Positions 1 through 6,006 of a stretch of 8,017 nucleotides of DNA are shown piece after piece. The stretch is taken from contig JALRGZ010000323.1 of the NCBI GenBank assembly GCA_023253295.1, forward strand, positions 1-8,017, given 5' to 3'. The notes beneath the pieces were generated by a model. That model saw only the letters and a program-made list of their open reading frames with translations, ran no database searches and was not told the origin of the DNA. The position numbers and the translations under genes are program-made. The stretch's first letter is position 1. The number at the start of each line of letters is the position of its first letter. This DNA comes from Flavobacterium sp. GTDB lineage: Bacteria; Bacteroidota; Bacteroidia; Flavobacteriales; Flavobacteriaceae.

Positions 1-1
1 T

Positions 2-1402
2 CAAAAAATCCTTGACAGAGATCATTTTGGACTAGAAGAAGTAAAGAAAAGAATGATAGAACACTTGGCTGTTTTGAAGCTGAGAAACGATATGAAATCA
101 CCTATTATCTGTTTAACAGGGCCTCCGGGAGTGGGTAAAACGTCAATTGGACGTTCGGTAGCAGAAGCCTTAGGGAGAGAGTATGTACGTATTTCTTTAG
201 GAGGCTTACGTGATGAAGCAGAGATCAGAGGGCATAGAAAAACTTATATCGGTGCTATGCCGGGACGAATTATTCAAAGTTTGAAAAAAGCGGGTACATC
301 AAATCCGGTATTTGTTTTGGATGAAATTGATAAATTATCGAATAGTAATCACGGAGATCCGTCTTCAGCTTTGTTAGAAGTTTTAGATCCGGAACAAAAT
401 AGTGCTTTCTACGATAATTTTGTAGAGTTGGGTTATGATTTGTCTAAGGTGATGTTTATAGCTACCTCAAACAATATGAGTACGATTCAGCCGGCTTTGA
501 GAGACAGAATGGAAATCATCAAAATGTCTGGTTATACCATCGAAGAGAAGATAGAAATTGCCAAACAACATTTATTTCCTCGCCAATTAAAAGAACACGG
601 ATTAACTTCTAAAGATTTGACTATTGGTAAAAAACAATTAGAAAAAATCATTGAAGGATACACACGTGAATCTGGAGTTCGTGGCTTAGAAGCTAAAATT
701 GCACAGGTAATCCGTAATGCAGCTAAATCAGTTGCGATGGAAGAGGAGTACAACAAAAAAGTAACTGACGAAGATGTTGTAAAAGTTCTTGGTGTTCCAA
801 GATTAGAACGAGATAAATACGAAAGCAATGATGTGGCAGGTGTTGTTACAGGATTGGCCTGGACAAGCGTAGGAGGAGATATTTTATTTATTGAATCGTT
901 ACTTTCGCCAGGAAAAGGAAGTATGTCCATTACCGGAAATTTAGGTCAGGTTATGAAGGAATCGGCTACGATTGCTTTGGAATATATTAAAGCGAATGTA
1001 GATCAGTTAGGGTTGAATTCTGAATTATTATCGAAATACAATATCCATTTACACGTTCCGGAAGGAGCAACTCCTAAAGACGGTCCAAGTGCAGGTATTG
1101 CAATGCTGACTTCTTTGGTTTCATTGTTTACTCAAAAAAGAGTGAAGAAACACATTGCAATGACAGGTGAAATTACCTTGAGAGGAAAGGTATTACCTGT
1201 AGGAGGAATTAAAGAGAAAATCTTAGCTGCTAAAAGAGCCGGTATTAAAGAAATTATCTTATGTCATGAAAATAAAAGTGATGTGGATGAAATTAAACCG
1301 GAATACTTAACAGGAGTAACTTTTCATTATGTGAAAGAAATGAGTGAAGTTCTCGCAATTGCGATTACAGATCAAAAAGTAAAAAACGCTAAGAAATTGT
1401 AG
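2..1402 (+). CDS. lon: ATP-dependent protease La (Lon), 5'-truncated: AAA+ and protease domains
   Basis: C-terminal 466 codons of Lon, the homo-oligomeric cytoplasmic AAA+ serine protease that degrades misfolded and regulatory proteins. The frame is open to the window edge and already Lon-like before the ATG at 53 (LDRDHFGLEEVKKRM), so 53 is internal and the N-terminal substrate-binding domain lies outside. Seen in order: Walker A GPPGVGKT (119-142), Walker B with LDEID (Asp 320, Glu 323), sensor-1 TSNN (464-475), arginine-finger region RDR (500-508), sensor-2 ESGVRGLE, then the protease domain. That domain carries PKDGPSAG with catalytic Ser at 1088-1090 and GGIKEK with catalytic Lys at 1217-1219; the Ser-to-Lys spacing of 43 residues matches the E. 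coli Ser679/Lys722 dyad. All catalytic residues are intact. The gene ends in TAG and is followed by a strong hairpin terminator. The identification is secure; the missing 5' part is due to the window edge. Confidence 0.98.
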   Translation, partial: QKILDRDHFGLEEVKKRMIEHLAVLKLRNDMKSPIICLTGPPGVGKTSIGRSVAEALGREYVRISLGGLRDEAEIRGHRKTYIGAMPGRIIQSLKKAGTSNPVFVLDEIDKLSNSNHGDPSSALLEVLDPEQNSAFYDNFVELGYDLSKVMFIATSNNMSTIQPALRDRMEIIKMSGYTIEEKIEIAKQHLFPRQLKEHGLTSKDLTIGKKQLEKIIEGYTRESGVRGLEAKIAQVIRNAAKSVAMEEEYNKKVTDEDVVKVLGVPRLERDKYESNDVAGVVTGLAWTSVGGDILFIESLLSPGKGSMSITGNLGQVMKESATIALEYIKANVDQLGLNSELLSKYNIHLHVPEGATPKDGPSAGIAMLTSLVSLFTQKRVKKHIAMTGEITLRGKVLPVGGIKEKILAAKRAGIKEIILCHENKSDVDEIKPEYLTGVTFHYVKEMSEVLAIAITDQKVKNAKKL

Positions 1403-1426
1403 TTAAAAATAACAAAAAAATAAAAT

Positions 1427-1485
1427 TCCAAATTCCAATAACACTTCGATATACTCAGTGTGACAATTGGAATTTGGATTTTTTT
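1427..1485. terminator. Bidirectional intrinsic terminator between lon and the Dph6-like gene
   Basis: A perfect 13-bp inverted repeat (1427-1439 TCCAAATTCCAAT with 1466-1478) encloses a 26-nt loop that itself holds a 5-bp stem (1441-1445 with 1457-1461). On the + strand a run of seven T follows (1479-1485). On the - strand the A-rich stretch 1411-1426 supplies the matching U-tract. The genes on both sides converge here (lon stop 1402, minus-strand stop 1484), so the hairpin can serve both; the + strand T-run overlaps the last codon of the minus gene. Confidence 0.88.
1441..1461. repeat. Possible dispersed small palindrome inside the terminator loop
   Basis: The terminator loop reads ACACTTCGATATACTCAGTGT and is followed by GACA. 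The outer five bases pair, and GA/TC inside can pair further. From memory it resembles the CACTTCGACT..GCTCAGTGTGACA-type small palindromes scattered between genes in many Flavobacteriia, with a few substitutions. Only one copy is present here, so its repeat status is inference from recall. Confidence 0.4.
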
Positions 1486-2221
1486 ATTGTTTTTTCGGAA
1501 TGAGATCGCAATACCAAAAGCCATAATCATAAGCAGATGTATCGTCAGAATCACAAGCAGTATTAGAGGCCTCTTGTTTTGGTTTTTCATATTTACGATA
1601 TACAATTTCACCAATTTCAAAATCAATAGGTTTTTGAAAAATGGGTCCATCAAAACAAAAGGTATGAAATTCACCGTTTTCTCCGCATACATCTACATTT
1701 TCAGGTAAATCATCAATGAATTGCTGGTCAATTATTCTGCCAACGAAACTTTTGTCCAAATAACGCTCGTTAACACAAACTACAACAGTTTTAAATCCTA
1801 AAGAAATAAATTCCTGAATCAAATCTTTAGTTGGGATTTTCCAAATCGGAAAAATCGCTTCGAGTCCCATTGTAGCTAATTTATCTTCGCGGTATTGACG
1901 TAAATCTTCCAGAAAAATATCTCCAAAAGCCGAATGAGAAATACCTTCTTTTTTTAGTTTTTTCAATGTTTGCTGCATGATATTTTCGTAAACTTCCATC
2001 GATGGCATTTCAGGGATTTGCATGATTTCTAGAGGAATTCCGATACTTTGTGCCTGTTGCTCTAAAAGTTCAACACGAACACCATGCATAGAAATTCGCT
2101 GAAATTGCTGATTCACACTTGTTAACAAGCGCTCAATTGTATATTCGGGATTTTGAAGGATTTTGTAAAGAGCAAGTGCTGAATCTTTGCCACTGCTCCA
2201 ATTAAAAAGGGCTTTTTTCAA
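1484..2221 (-). CDS. Dph6-like PP-loop ATP pyrophosphatase (diphthine-ammonia ligase family)
   Basis: A 245-residue protein of the adenine-nucleotide alpha-hydrolase superfamily, matching the Dph6 (MJ0570-type) ATP-binding domain. It shows the PP-loop SSGKDS at residues 9-14 (a variant of SGGKDS), FGDI at 99-102, FPIW at 124-127 and the family signature GENGEFHT at 180-187. In archaea and eukaryotes Dph6 amidates diphthine on elongation factor 2 using ATP and ammonium. Bacteria lack diphthamide, so the substrate here is unknown; a related adenylation or amidation is inference. No signal peptide is seen, so it should be cytosolic. The start is TTG at 2221-2219: the upstream frame meets a stop at 2242-2240 with no ATG or GTG between, and family members begin about ten residues before the PP-loop, as here. 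The end shares the terminator with lon. The family assignment is strong and the biological role open. Confidence 0.9.
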   Translation of the reverse strand: MKKALFNWSSGKDSALALYKILQNPEYTIERLLTSVNQQFQRISMHGVRVELLEQQAQSIGIPLEIMQIPEMPSMEVYENIMQQTLKKLKKEGISHSAFGDIFLEDLRQYREDKLATMGLEAIFPIWKIPTKDLIQEFISLGFKTVVVCVNERYLDKSFVGRIIDQQFIDDLPENVDVCGENGEFHTFCFDGPIFQKPIDFEIGEIVYRKYEKPKQEASNTACDSDDTSAYDYGFWYCDLIPKKQ

Positions 2222-2255
2222 TGTAATTTTAGTATAAATTTAAGAGTAAAACTTA

Positions 2256-2282
2256 CAAAAGTACATTAATTTGTCGATCAAA
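2256..2282 (-). promoter_or_regulatory. Candidate promoter for the Dph6-like gene
   Basis: On the minus strand TACTTTTG (2263-2256) fits the Bacteroidota -7 box TAnnTTTG, and TTTG (2282-2279) could be the -33 element. The 15-nt gap is shorter than the usual ~17-23. The -7 box ends 34 nt before the TTG start. It is supported by motif match only. Confidence 0.42.
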
Positions 2283-2296
2283 CCTTTGTAACTTTG
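2270..2296 (+). promoter_or_regulatory. Candidate promoter for the M1 peptidase-patatin operon
   Basis: TAACTTTG (2289-2296) matches the TAnnTTTG -7 box, with TTTG at 2270-2273 as a possible -33 element, again 15 nt away (short). It ends 24 nt before the ATG at 2321. It argues against translation starting at the in-frame TTG at 2294, which falls inside the box. Confidence 0.42.
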
Positions 2297-2320
2297 GAAT
2301 TCCGGCTTAATTACTATTTG

Positions 2321-4381
2321 ATGAAATACCTTTTTCTTTTTATTACCACTTTTGTTTTTGCCCAACAAACTAAAAACGTTGATTTTACTTCAGTAAATGG
2401 CCATTTACAATTAAATACCTTAGAAAAATCAGTCAAAGGAACGATTGGTTATTCTTTTAAAGTATTGAAGCCGGTTGATACATTAAAAATAGATGCTCAA
2501 AATATGAGTTTTACGAATGTTTTGTTGAATAACAATAAGGTTGCATTTTTAAATACAGGAAAGCAATTATTGATAGTTTACCCTTTTCAGAAAGGAAAAA
2601 GTCAAATCAGTTTTGAATATTGGGCAACTCCAAAACAAACCTTGTATTTTGTAGGTTCTGAAAAAGAAGATGATTTACAAATTTGGACACAAGGTCAAGG
2701 GAAATATACAAGTCATTGGTTTCCGTCTTTTGACGATGTAAATGAAAAGGTGATTTTTAATTTAAATATTTCATTTAATTCGGATTATGAGGTAGTTAGT
2801 AATGGTGTTTTGAAGCAGAAATACAGCAATAATAATACAACAGAATGGACTTATCAAATGGATAAACCGATGAGTTCTTATTTGTTAATGTTAGCAATTG
2901 GAAAGTTTAAAAAACAGCAGCAATTGTCTAAAAGTAAAATTTCATTGGATTTATATATTGATGAAAAAGATGTTAATCGTTTGGAGCCAACGTATCGTTA
3001 TTCAAAAAAAGTTTTTGATTTTTTGGAAAAAGAAATCAGAGTCAAATATCCTTGGGAGGTCTATAAACAGCTTCCTGTTCGGGATTTTTTATATGCAGGT
3101 ATGGAAAATACTTCGGCAACCTTATTTGCAACTCGTTATGTAGTAGATTCTGTTGGTTTTGTTGACCGAAATTATACCAACGTAGATGCGCATGAATTGG
3201 CACATCAATGGTTTGGCGATATGATAACGGCTACAAGTGGAAAACATCATTGGTTGCAGGAAGGTTTTGCAACTTATTATGCTTTATTGGCAGAGAAATC
3301 TATTTTTGGTGAGGATTATTTTTATTCAAAAATGTATGAATCCATTCAGCAGATAAAATACGCTTCACGAACGGATACCATTCCTGTTTTGAGTGATAAA
3401 GCCAGTTCTTTGAGTTATTATCAAAAAGGTGCCTGGGCTTTGTTTGTGTTACATCAGTCCATAGGCGACAGGGCTTTTCATAAACTGATAAAAAAATATC
3501 TGAAAAAGTATGCTTTTCAAAATGTAACTACTGATGATTTCTTAGCCGAAGTTAGAAAAGTAAGCAATTTTGATACCGATTCTTTTTCTAAAGAATGGCT
3601 TGAATCAACTGTGATTAATACTCCTAAAATTAATGAGTTATTGGTAAAAAACAAGATAACCAAGTTGATGCTTGAAGTAGACAAAATCAAGTCGAAATCT
3701 TTTGAAGCAAAACTGGGATTTTTTAAAATGATTCTGATGTCAGACGCTCATTATTCATTGAAAGCAATGGTGATTAATCAGCTAAGAAATGAAAATTTTA
3801 CTGTTAAAAAAGAACTTTTGGAATTGGCTTTGAGAAGTAAAAATATTCAGGTTCGACAGGCTGTTGCTTATGCTTTGCCTAAAATTCCGGAAGAATTTAG
3901 AACAGAGTATGAAAGTCTTTTAGATGATGATTCTTATCAAACAAAGGAAGTAGCATTGATCTATTTATGGCGTAATTTTCCAAACCATCGTTTGGAATAT
4001 TTGAATCAATCAAAAAAATGGATAGGTTTTAATGATTACAATTTGCGTACTTTATGGTTGTCTTTGGTATTAATGACACCGGATTATGAATGTGATAAGC
4101 AGGCTGTTATTGATGAATTAATTAATTATTCTTCTGAAAAATACGAAGCAACGACCAGACAAAATGCTTTAGAGAATTTAATTGGCTTCAAGATAATTAA
4201 TGATCATGTTTTAATCAATCTGATTAAAGCTACTACGCATCATATGTGGCAATTTTCAAAATTCGGTAGGGATAACATTCGAACTTTATTAAAAAATCAA
4301 GAATACAAAGTTGCATTTATTCAAATTTTGCCTAATTTGAGCGAAAATGAACAATTTCAACTCAATCGATTATTAAATTAA
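2321..4381 (+). CDS. Exported M1-family zinc metallopeptidase (aminopeptidase N-like)
   Basis: A 686-residue gluzincin predicted to remove N-terminal amino acids from peptides. The ATG at 2321 is chosen because it gives a clean signal peptide (MKYLFLFITTFVFA, likely cut after Ala14); an in-frame TTG at 2294 would bury it behind nine residues. There is no lipobox cysteine and no obvious C-terminal secretion domain, so a periplasmic location is likely. Family motifs are complete: the GAMEN-equivalent AGMEN at 259-263 (substrate N-terminus binding), HELAH at 291-295 with the third zinc ligand Glu314 after exactly 18 residues (HEXXH-X18-E), and YQKGA starting at Tyr367 in the region of the catalytic tyrosine. 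Residues ~440-680 are helical, with HEAT-like repeats (for example around VRQAVAYALPKIP), as in many M1 C-terminal domains. The gene is followed 5 nt later by a patatin gene, suggesting co-transcription. Exact substrate preference cannot be read from sequence. Confidence 0.94.
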   Translation: MKYLFLFITTFVFAQQTKNVDFTSVNGHLQLNTLEKSVKGTIGYSFKVLKPVDTLKIDAQNMSFTNVLLNNNKVAFLNTGKQLLIVYPFQKGKSQISFEYWATPKQTLYFVGSEKEDDLQIWTQGQGKYTSHWFPSFDDVNEKVIFNLNISFNSDYEVVSNGVLKQKYSNNNTTEWTYQMDKPMSSYLLMLAIGKFKKQQQLSKSKISLDLYIDEKDVNRLEPTYRYSKKVFDFLEKEIRVKYPWEVYKQLPVRDFLYAGMENTSATLFATRYVVDSVGFVDRNYTNVDAHELAHQWFGDMITATSGKHHWLQEGFATYYALLAEKSIFGEDYFYSKMYESIQQIKYASRTDTIPVLSDKASSLSYYQKGAWALFVLHQSIGDRAFHKLIKKYLKKYAFQNVTTDDFLAEVRKVSNFDTDSFSKEWLESTVINTPKINELLVKNKITKLMLEVDKIKSKSFEAKLGFFKMILMSDAHYSLKAMVINQLRNENFTVKKELLELALRSKNIQVRQAVAYALPKIPEEFRTEYESLLDDDSYQTKEVALIYLWRNFPNHRLEYLNQSKKWIGFNDYNLRTLWLSLVLMTPDYECDKQAVIDELINYSSEKYEATTRQNALENLIGFKIINDHVLINLIKATTHHMWQFSKFGRDNIRTLLKNQEYKVAFIQILPNLSENEQFQLNRLLN

Positions 4382-4386
4382 AATTT

Positions 4387-5286
4387 ATGCGAGCATTGGT
4401 TATTTCCGGAGGAGGAAGCAAAGGAGCATTTGCTGGCGGTGTTGCTCAGTATTTGTTAGAAAACAAAAAAAATAAATATGATTTGTTTATTGGCACCTCA
4501 ACAGGAAGTTTGTTAATTCCTCATCTGGCTTTAGGAAATATTGATAAAATACATCGTATTTATACCAATGTCGATATGAGTAAAATATTTAATATAAATC
4601 CATTTGTAGTTAAGAAAAAAAAAGGAATAGATGTGGTTAGTATTAATCACTTTAATGTTGTATTGCAATTTTTAAAAGGAAAAAGAACTTTTGGAGAAAG
4701 TAAAAAATTACGTTCCTATATAAAGAAAAATCTTTCAATTGATGAATTTAATCAATTAAAAGCTTTGGATACTGATGTTGTGGTTACAGTAACGAATTTG
4801 ACAAATAATCAGGCTGAATACAAATCAATAAAAGACTGTACTTACGATGAGTTTTGTGATTGGACCTGGATATCCAGTAATTATATTCCCTTTATGAGTC
4901 TTATTAATGTTAAAGGTTGCGACTATGCCGATGGTGGTTTTTCTAGTTTAGTACCTATTCAGGAAGCTATTAATCGAGGAGCTACCGAGATAGATGTTGT
5001 TATTTTAGAAACTGAAAAATCAGCTCCAAGAGTGGCAATTGGTAAAAATCCTTTTTCCTTACTTATTGATTTGTTTCAAATTGAATTGGATCAAATTGAA
5101 AAACACAATATCCTTTTAGGAACTATGGCAGCATCGCATAACAATGTTAAGCTTAATTTATACTACACTCCAATTCAGTTAACGGATAATGCTTTGATTT
5201 TTAATAAAGCAAAAATGTCTGAATGGTGGGAGCAAGGTTTTCAGTATGCTATGAAGAAAAGCGAGTCAGTAGAGTTAGTTAAATAG
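4387..5286 (+). CDS. Patatin-like phospholipase family protein
   Basis: A 299-residue Ser-Asp dyad hydrolase expected to deacylate phospholipids or other acyl esters. Motifs from the N-terminus: oxyanion-hole glycine loop GGGSKG at residues 8-13, nucleophile elbow GTSTG at 36-40 (Ser38), and the catalytic aspartate in DGG at 182-184 (Asp182). All catalytic elements are present. The protein starts directly with the first beta-strand (MRALVISGGG) and has no signal peptide or transmembrane segment, so it is probably cytoplasmic or peripherally membrane-bound; it is unlike the larger exported patatins that carry an outer-membrane barrel. The start lies 5 nt after the M1 peptidase stop with no room for a promoter, so both genes are probably one transcript. 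The stop faces the next gene's stop across a single nucleotide with no terminator visible. The physiological lipid substrate is unknown. Confidence 0.93.
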   Translation: MRALVISGGGSKGAFAGGVAQYLLENKKNKYDLFIGTSTGSLLIPHLALGNIDKIHRIYTNVDMSKIFNINPFVVKKKKGIDVVSINHFNVVLQFLKGKRTFGESKKLRSYIKKNLSIDEFNQLKALDTDVVVTVTNLTNNQAEYKSIKDCTYDEFCDWTWISSNYIPFMSLINVKGCDYADGGFSSLVPIQEAINRGATEIDVVILETEKSAPRVAIGKNPFSLLIDLFQIELDQIEKHNILLGTMAASHNNVKLNLYYTPIQLTDNALIFNKAKMSEWWEQGFQYAMKKSESVELVK

Positions 5287-5287
5287 C

Positions 5288-5809
5288 CTATAAAATTTCA
5301 GCAACTTCATTTTTAATAAAAGCCAAAGCGGTACTACTTGGTGAAGTTTTTTCTAACATCTCACTAATTATAAAAGTTCTCAATTCATCAGCATTGCTAA
5401 GCTTTTCATTTTTGGCTGCTGTGCGTATCATTTGAATAATTGCATTTTTAGCAGTCAAAATGATAGCCCAACATTTATCAGATATGTAAATTTGTTGTGC
5501 AATGTTGTGTTCAAATTCCTGTTCGATATGTGCAATGATGAAATTTTCGTAATCGTTTTTATTTGTAGAAATAGGATTGATACGCACCATTAATTGAGAT
5601 GGATTGATGCGTTCCATAAATAAAGCCATTCTTTCATAAGCTTGTAGTCGCAACGGCAAAGCAATTTTTTGATTATCTCTTTGAATTAACCAACGTCTTG
5701 TTTTTTGTTGGTCTTTAAAATGTGCCTGAAACAAAAAATAGGCTACTCCGCCGGTTATTAATGAAGGAATAGTATAAGCTAGTATTTCAATGATTTTAGT
5801 TGAATCCAT
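5288..5809 (-). CDS. Small membrane-anchored protein of unknown function
   Basis: A 173-residue protein with one N-terminal hydrophobic helix (about residues 6-28, IEILAYTIPSLITGGVAYFL) followed by a basic stretch (KDQQKTRRW) and a mostly helical soluble part. The positive residues after the helix predict a cytoplasmic C-terminal domain. LPLRLQAYERMALFMERI (51-68) resembles a conserved block in small uncharacterised membrane proteins of Flavobacteriia (the family I recall as DUF7935); this is recall, not a search. The ATG at 5809 is preferred: extending upstream to 5884 adds 25 residues encoded by promoter DNA and by the intergenic repeat, and pushes the membrane helix inward. It converges on the patatin gene with a 1-nt gap and diverges from uvrD. 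No catalytic motif is seen, so no function is assigned. Confidence 0.82.
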   Translation of the reverse strand: MDSTKIIEILAYTIPSLITGGVAYFLFQAHFKDQQKTRRWLIQRDNQKIALPLRLQAYERMALFMERINPSQLMVRINPISTNKNDYENFIIAHIEQEFEHNIAQQIYISDKCWAIILTAKNAIIQMIRTAAKNEKLSNADELRTFIISEMLEKTSPSSTALAFIKNEVAEIL

Positions 5810-5831
5810 TTTCGATGTAAAATTTTGAAAG

Positions 5832-5839
5832 CAAAAATA
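5832..5839 (-). promoter_or_regulatory. Candidate -7 box for the small membrane protein gene
   Basis: The minus-strand sequence TATTTTTG fits TAnnTTTG and ends 22 nt before the chosen ATG at 5809. The identical octamer precedes uvrD. I see no TTG at the expected -33 distance, so only half of the promoter is supported. Confidence 0.42.
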
Positions 5840-5869
5840 TACTTTTTGTGCTTCATTGAGAAAAAATAA

Positions 5870-5961
5870 CGCAAAGCTTCGCAAAGTTTATCCGCAAAGC
5901 TTCGCAGAGAGAAGTTTAAAAACTTTGTGTTTCTCTCTGTTACTTTGTGAATCTTTGCGGA
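5870..5961. repeat. GCAAAG-type intergenic repeat with long inverted arms
   Basis: Two identical 14-mers CGCAAAGCTTCGCA lie at 5870-5883 and 5893-5906 (period 23). A degenerate inverted copy lies at 5946-5960. The second unit forms a nested palindrome: TCCGCAAAG 5891-5899 pairs with 5953-5961, CAGAGAGAA 5905-5913 pairs with 5931-5939, and AAGTTT/AAACTT sit at the centre (5912-5924). The type resembles non-coding GCAAAG repeats I recall from Flavobacteriia intergenic regions. It lies between two divergent genes, and its right end overlaps the possible -33 of uvrD. Confidence 0.75.
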
Positions 5962-5988
5962 ATAAGTCCATGTAAATACTTATTTTTG
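5955..5988 (+). promoter_or_regulatory. Candidate uvrD promoter
   Basis: TTG (5955-5957), 23 nt gap, then TATTTTTG (5981-5988) fits the Bacteroidota TTG-N17-23-TAnnTTTG promoter at its upper spacing limit. The box ends 18 nt before the ATG at 6007, giving a very short leader. The -33 element lies in the right arm of the intergenic repeat. Confidence 0.5.
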
Positions 5989-6006
5989 CATAAATTGATA
6001 AAAGTA

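Noticed and set aside
532..930. Minus-strand open frame inside lon
   Set aside because: It is antisense to the conserved AAA+/protease coding region and its translation resembles no protein family; it is a shadow of lon.
1372..1708. Open frames on both strands across the terminator and the 3' end of the Dph6-like gene
   Set aside because: They run through the hairpin and overlap the conserved C-terminal coding region in other frames, with low-complexity hydrophobic translations.
2294..2320. TTG at 2294 as the start of the M1 peptidase
   Set aside because: It overlaps a -7 promoter box and would add nine residues in front of a typical signal peptide that begins at the ATG at 2321.
2898..3143. 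Plus-strand open frame inside the M1 peptidase
   Set aside because: It is out of frame with the clear peptidase coding sequence and shows no family features.
5810..5884. 25-residue upstream extension of the small membrane protein
   Set aside because: It translates promoter and repeat DNA, and the ATG at 5809 places the membrane helix at the N-terminus.
5947..6006. GTG at 5947 as the start of the helicase
   Set aside because: It lies in the intergenic repeat; the 20 extra residues do not fit the family and the -7 box lies inside that stretch. The ATG at 6007 matches the family N-terminus.
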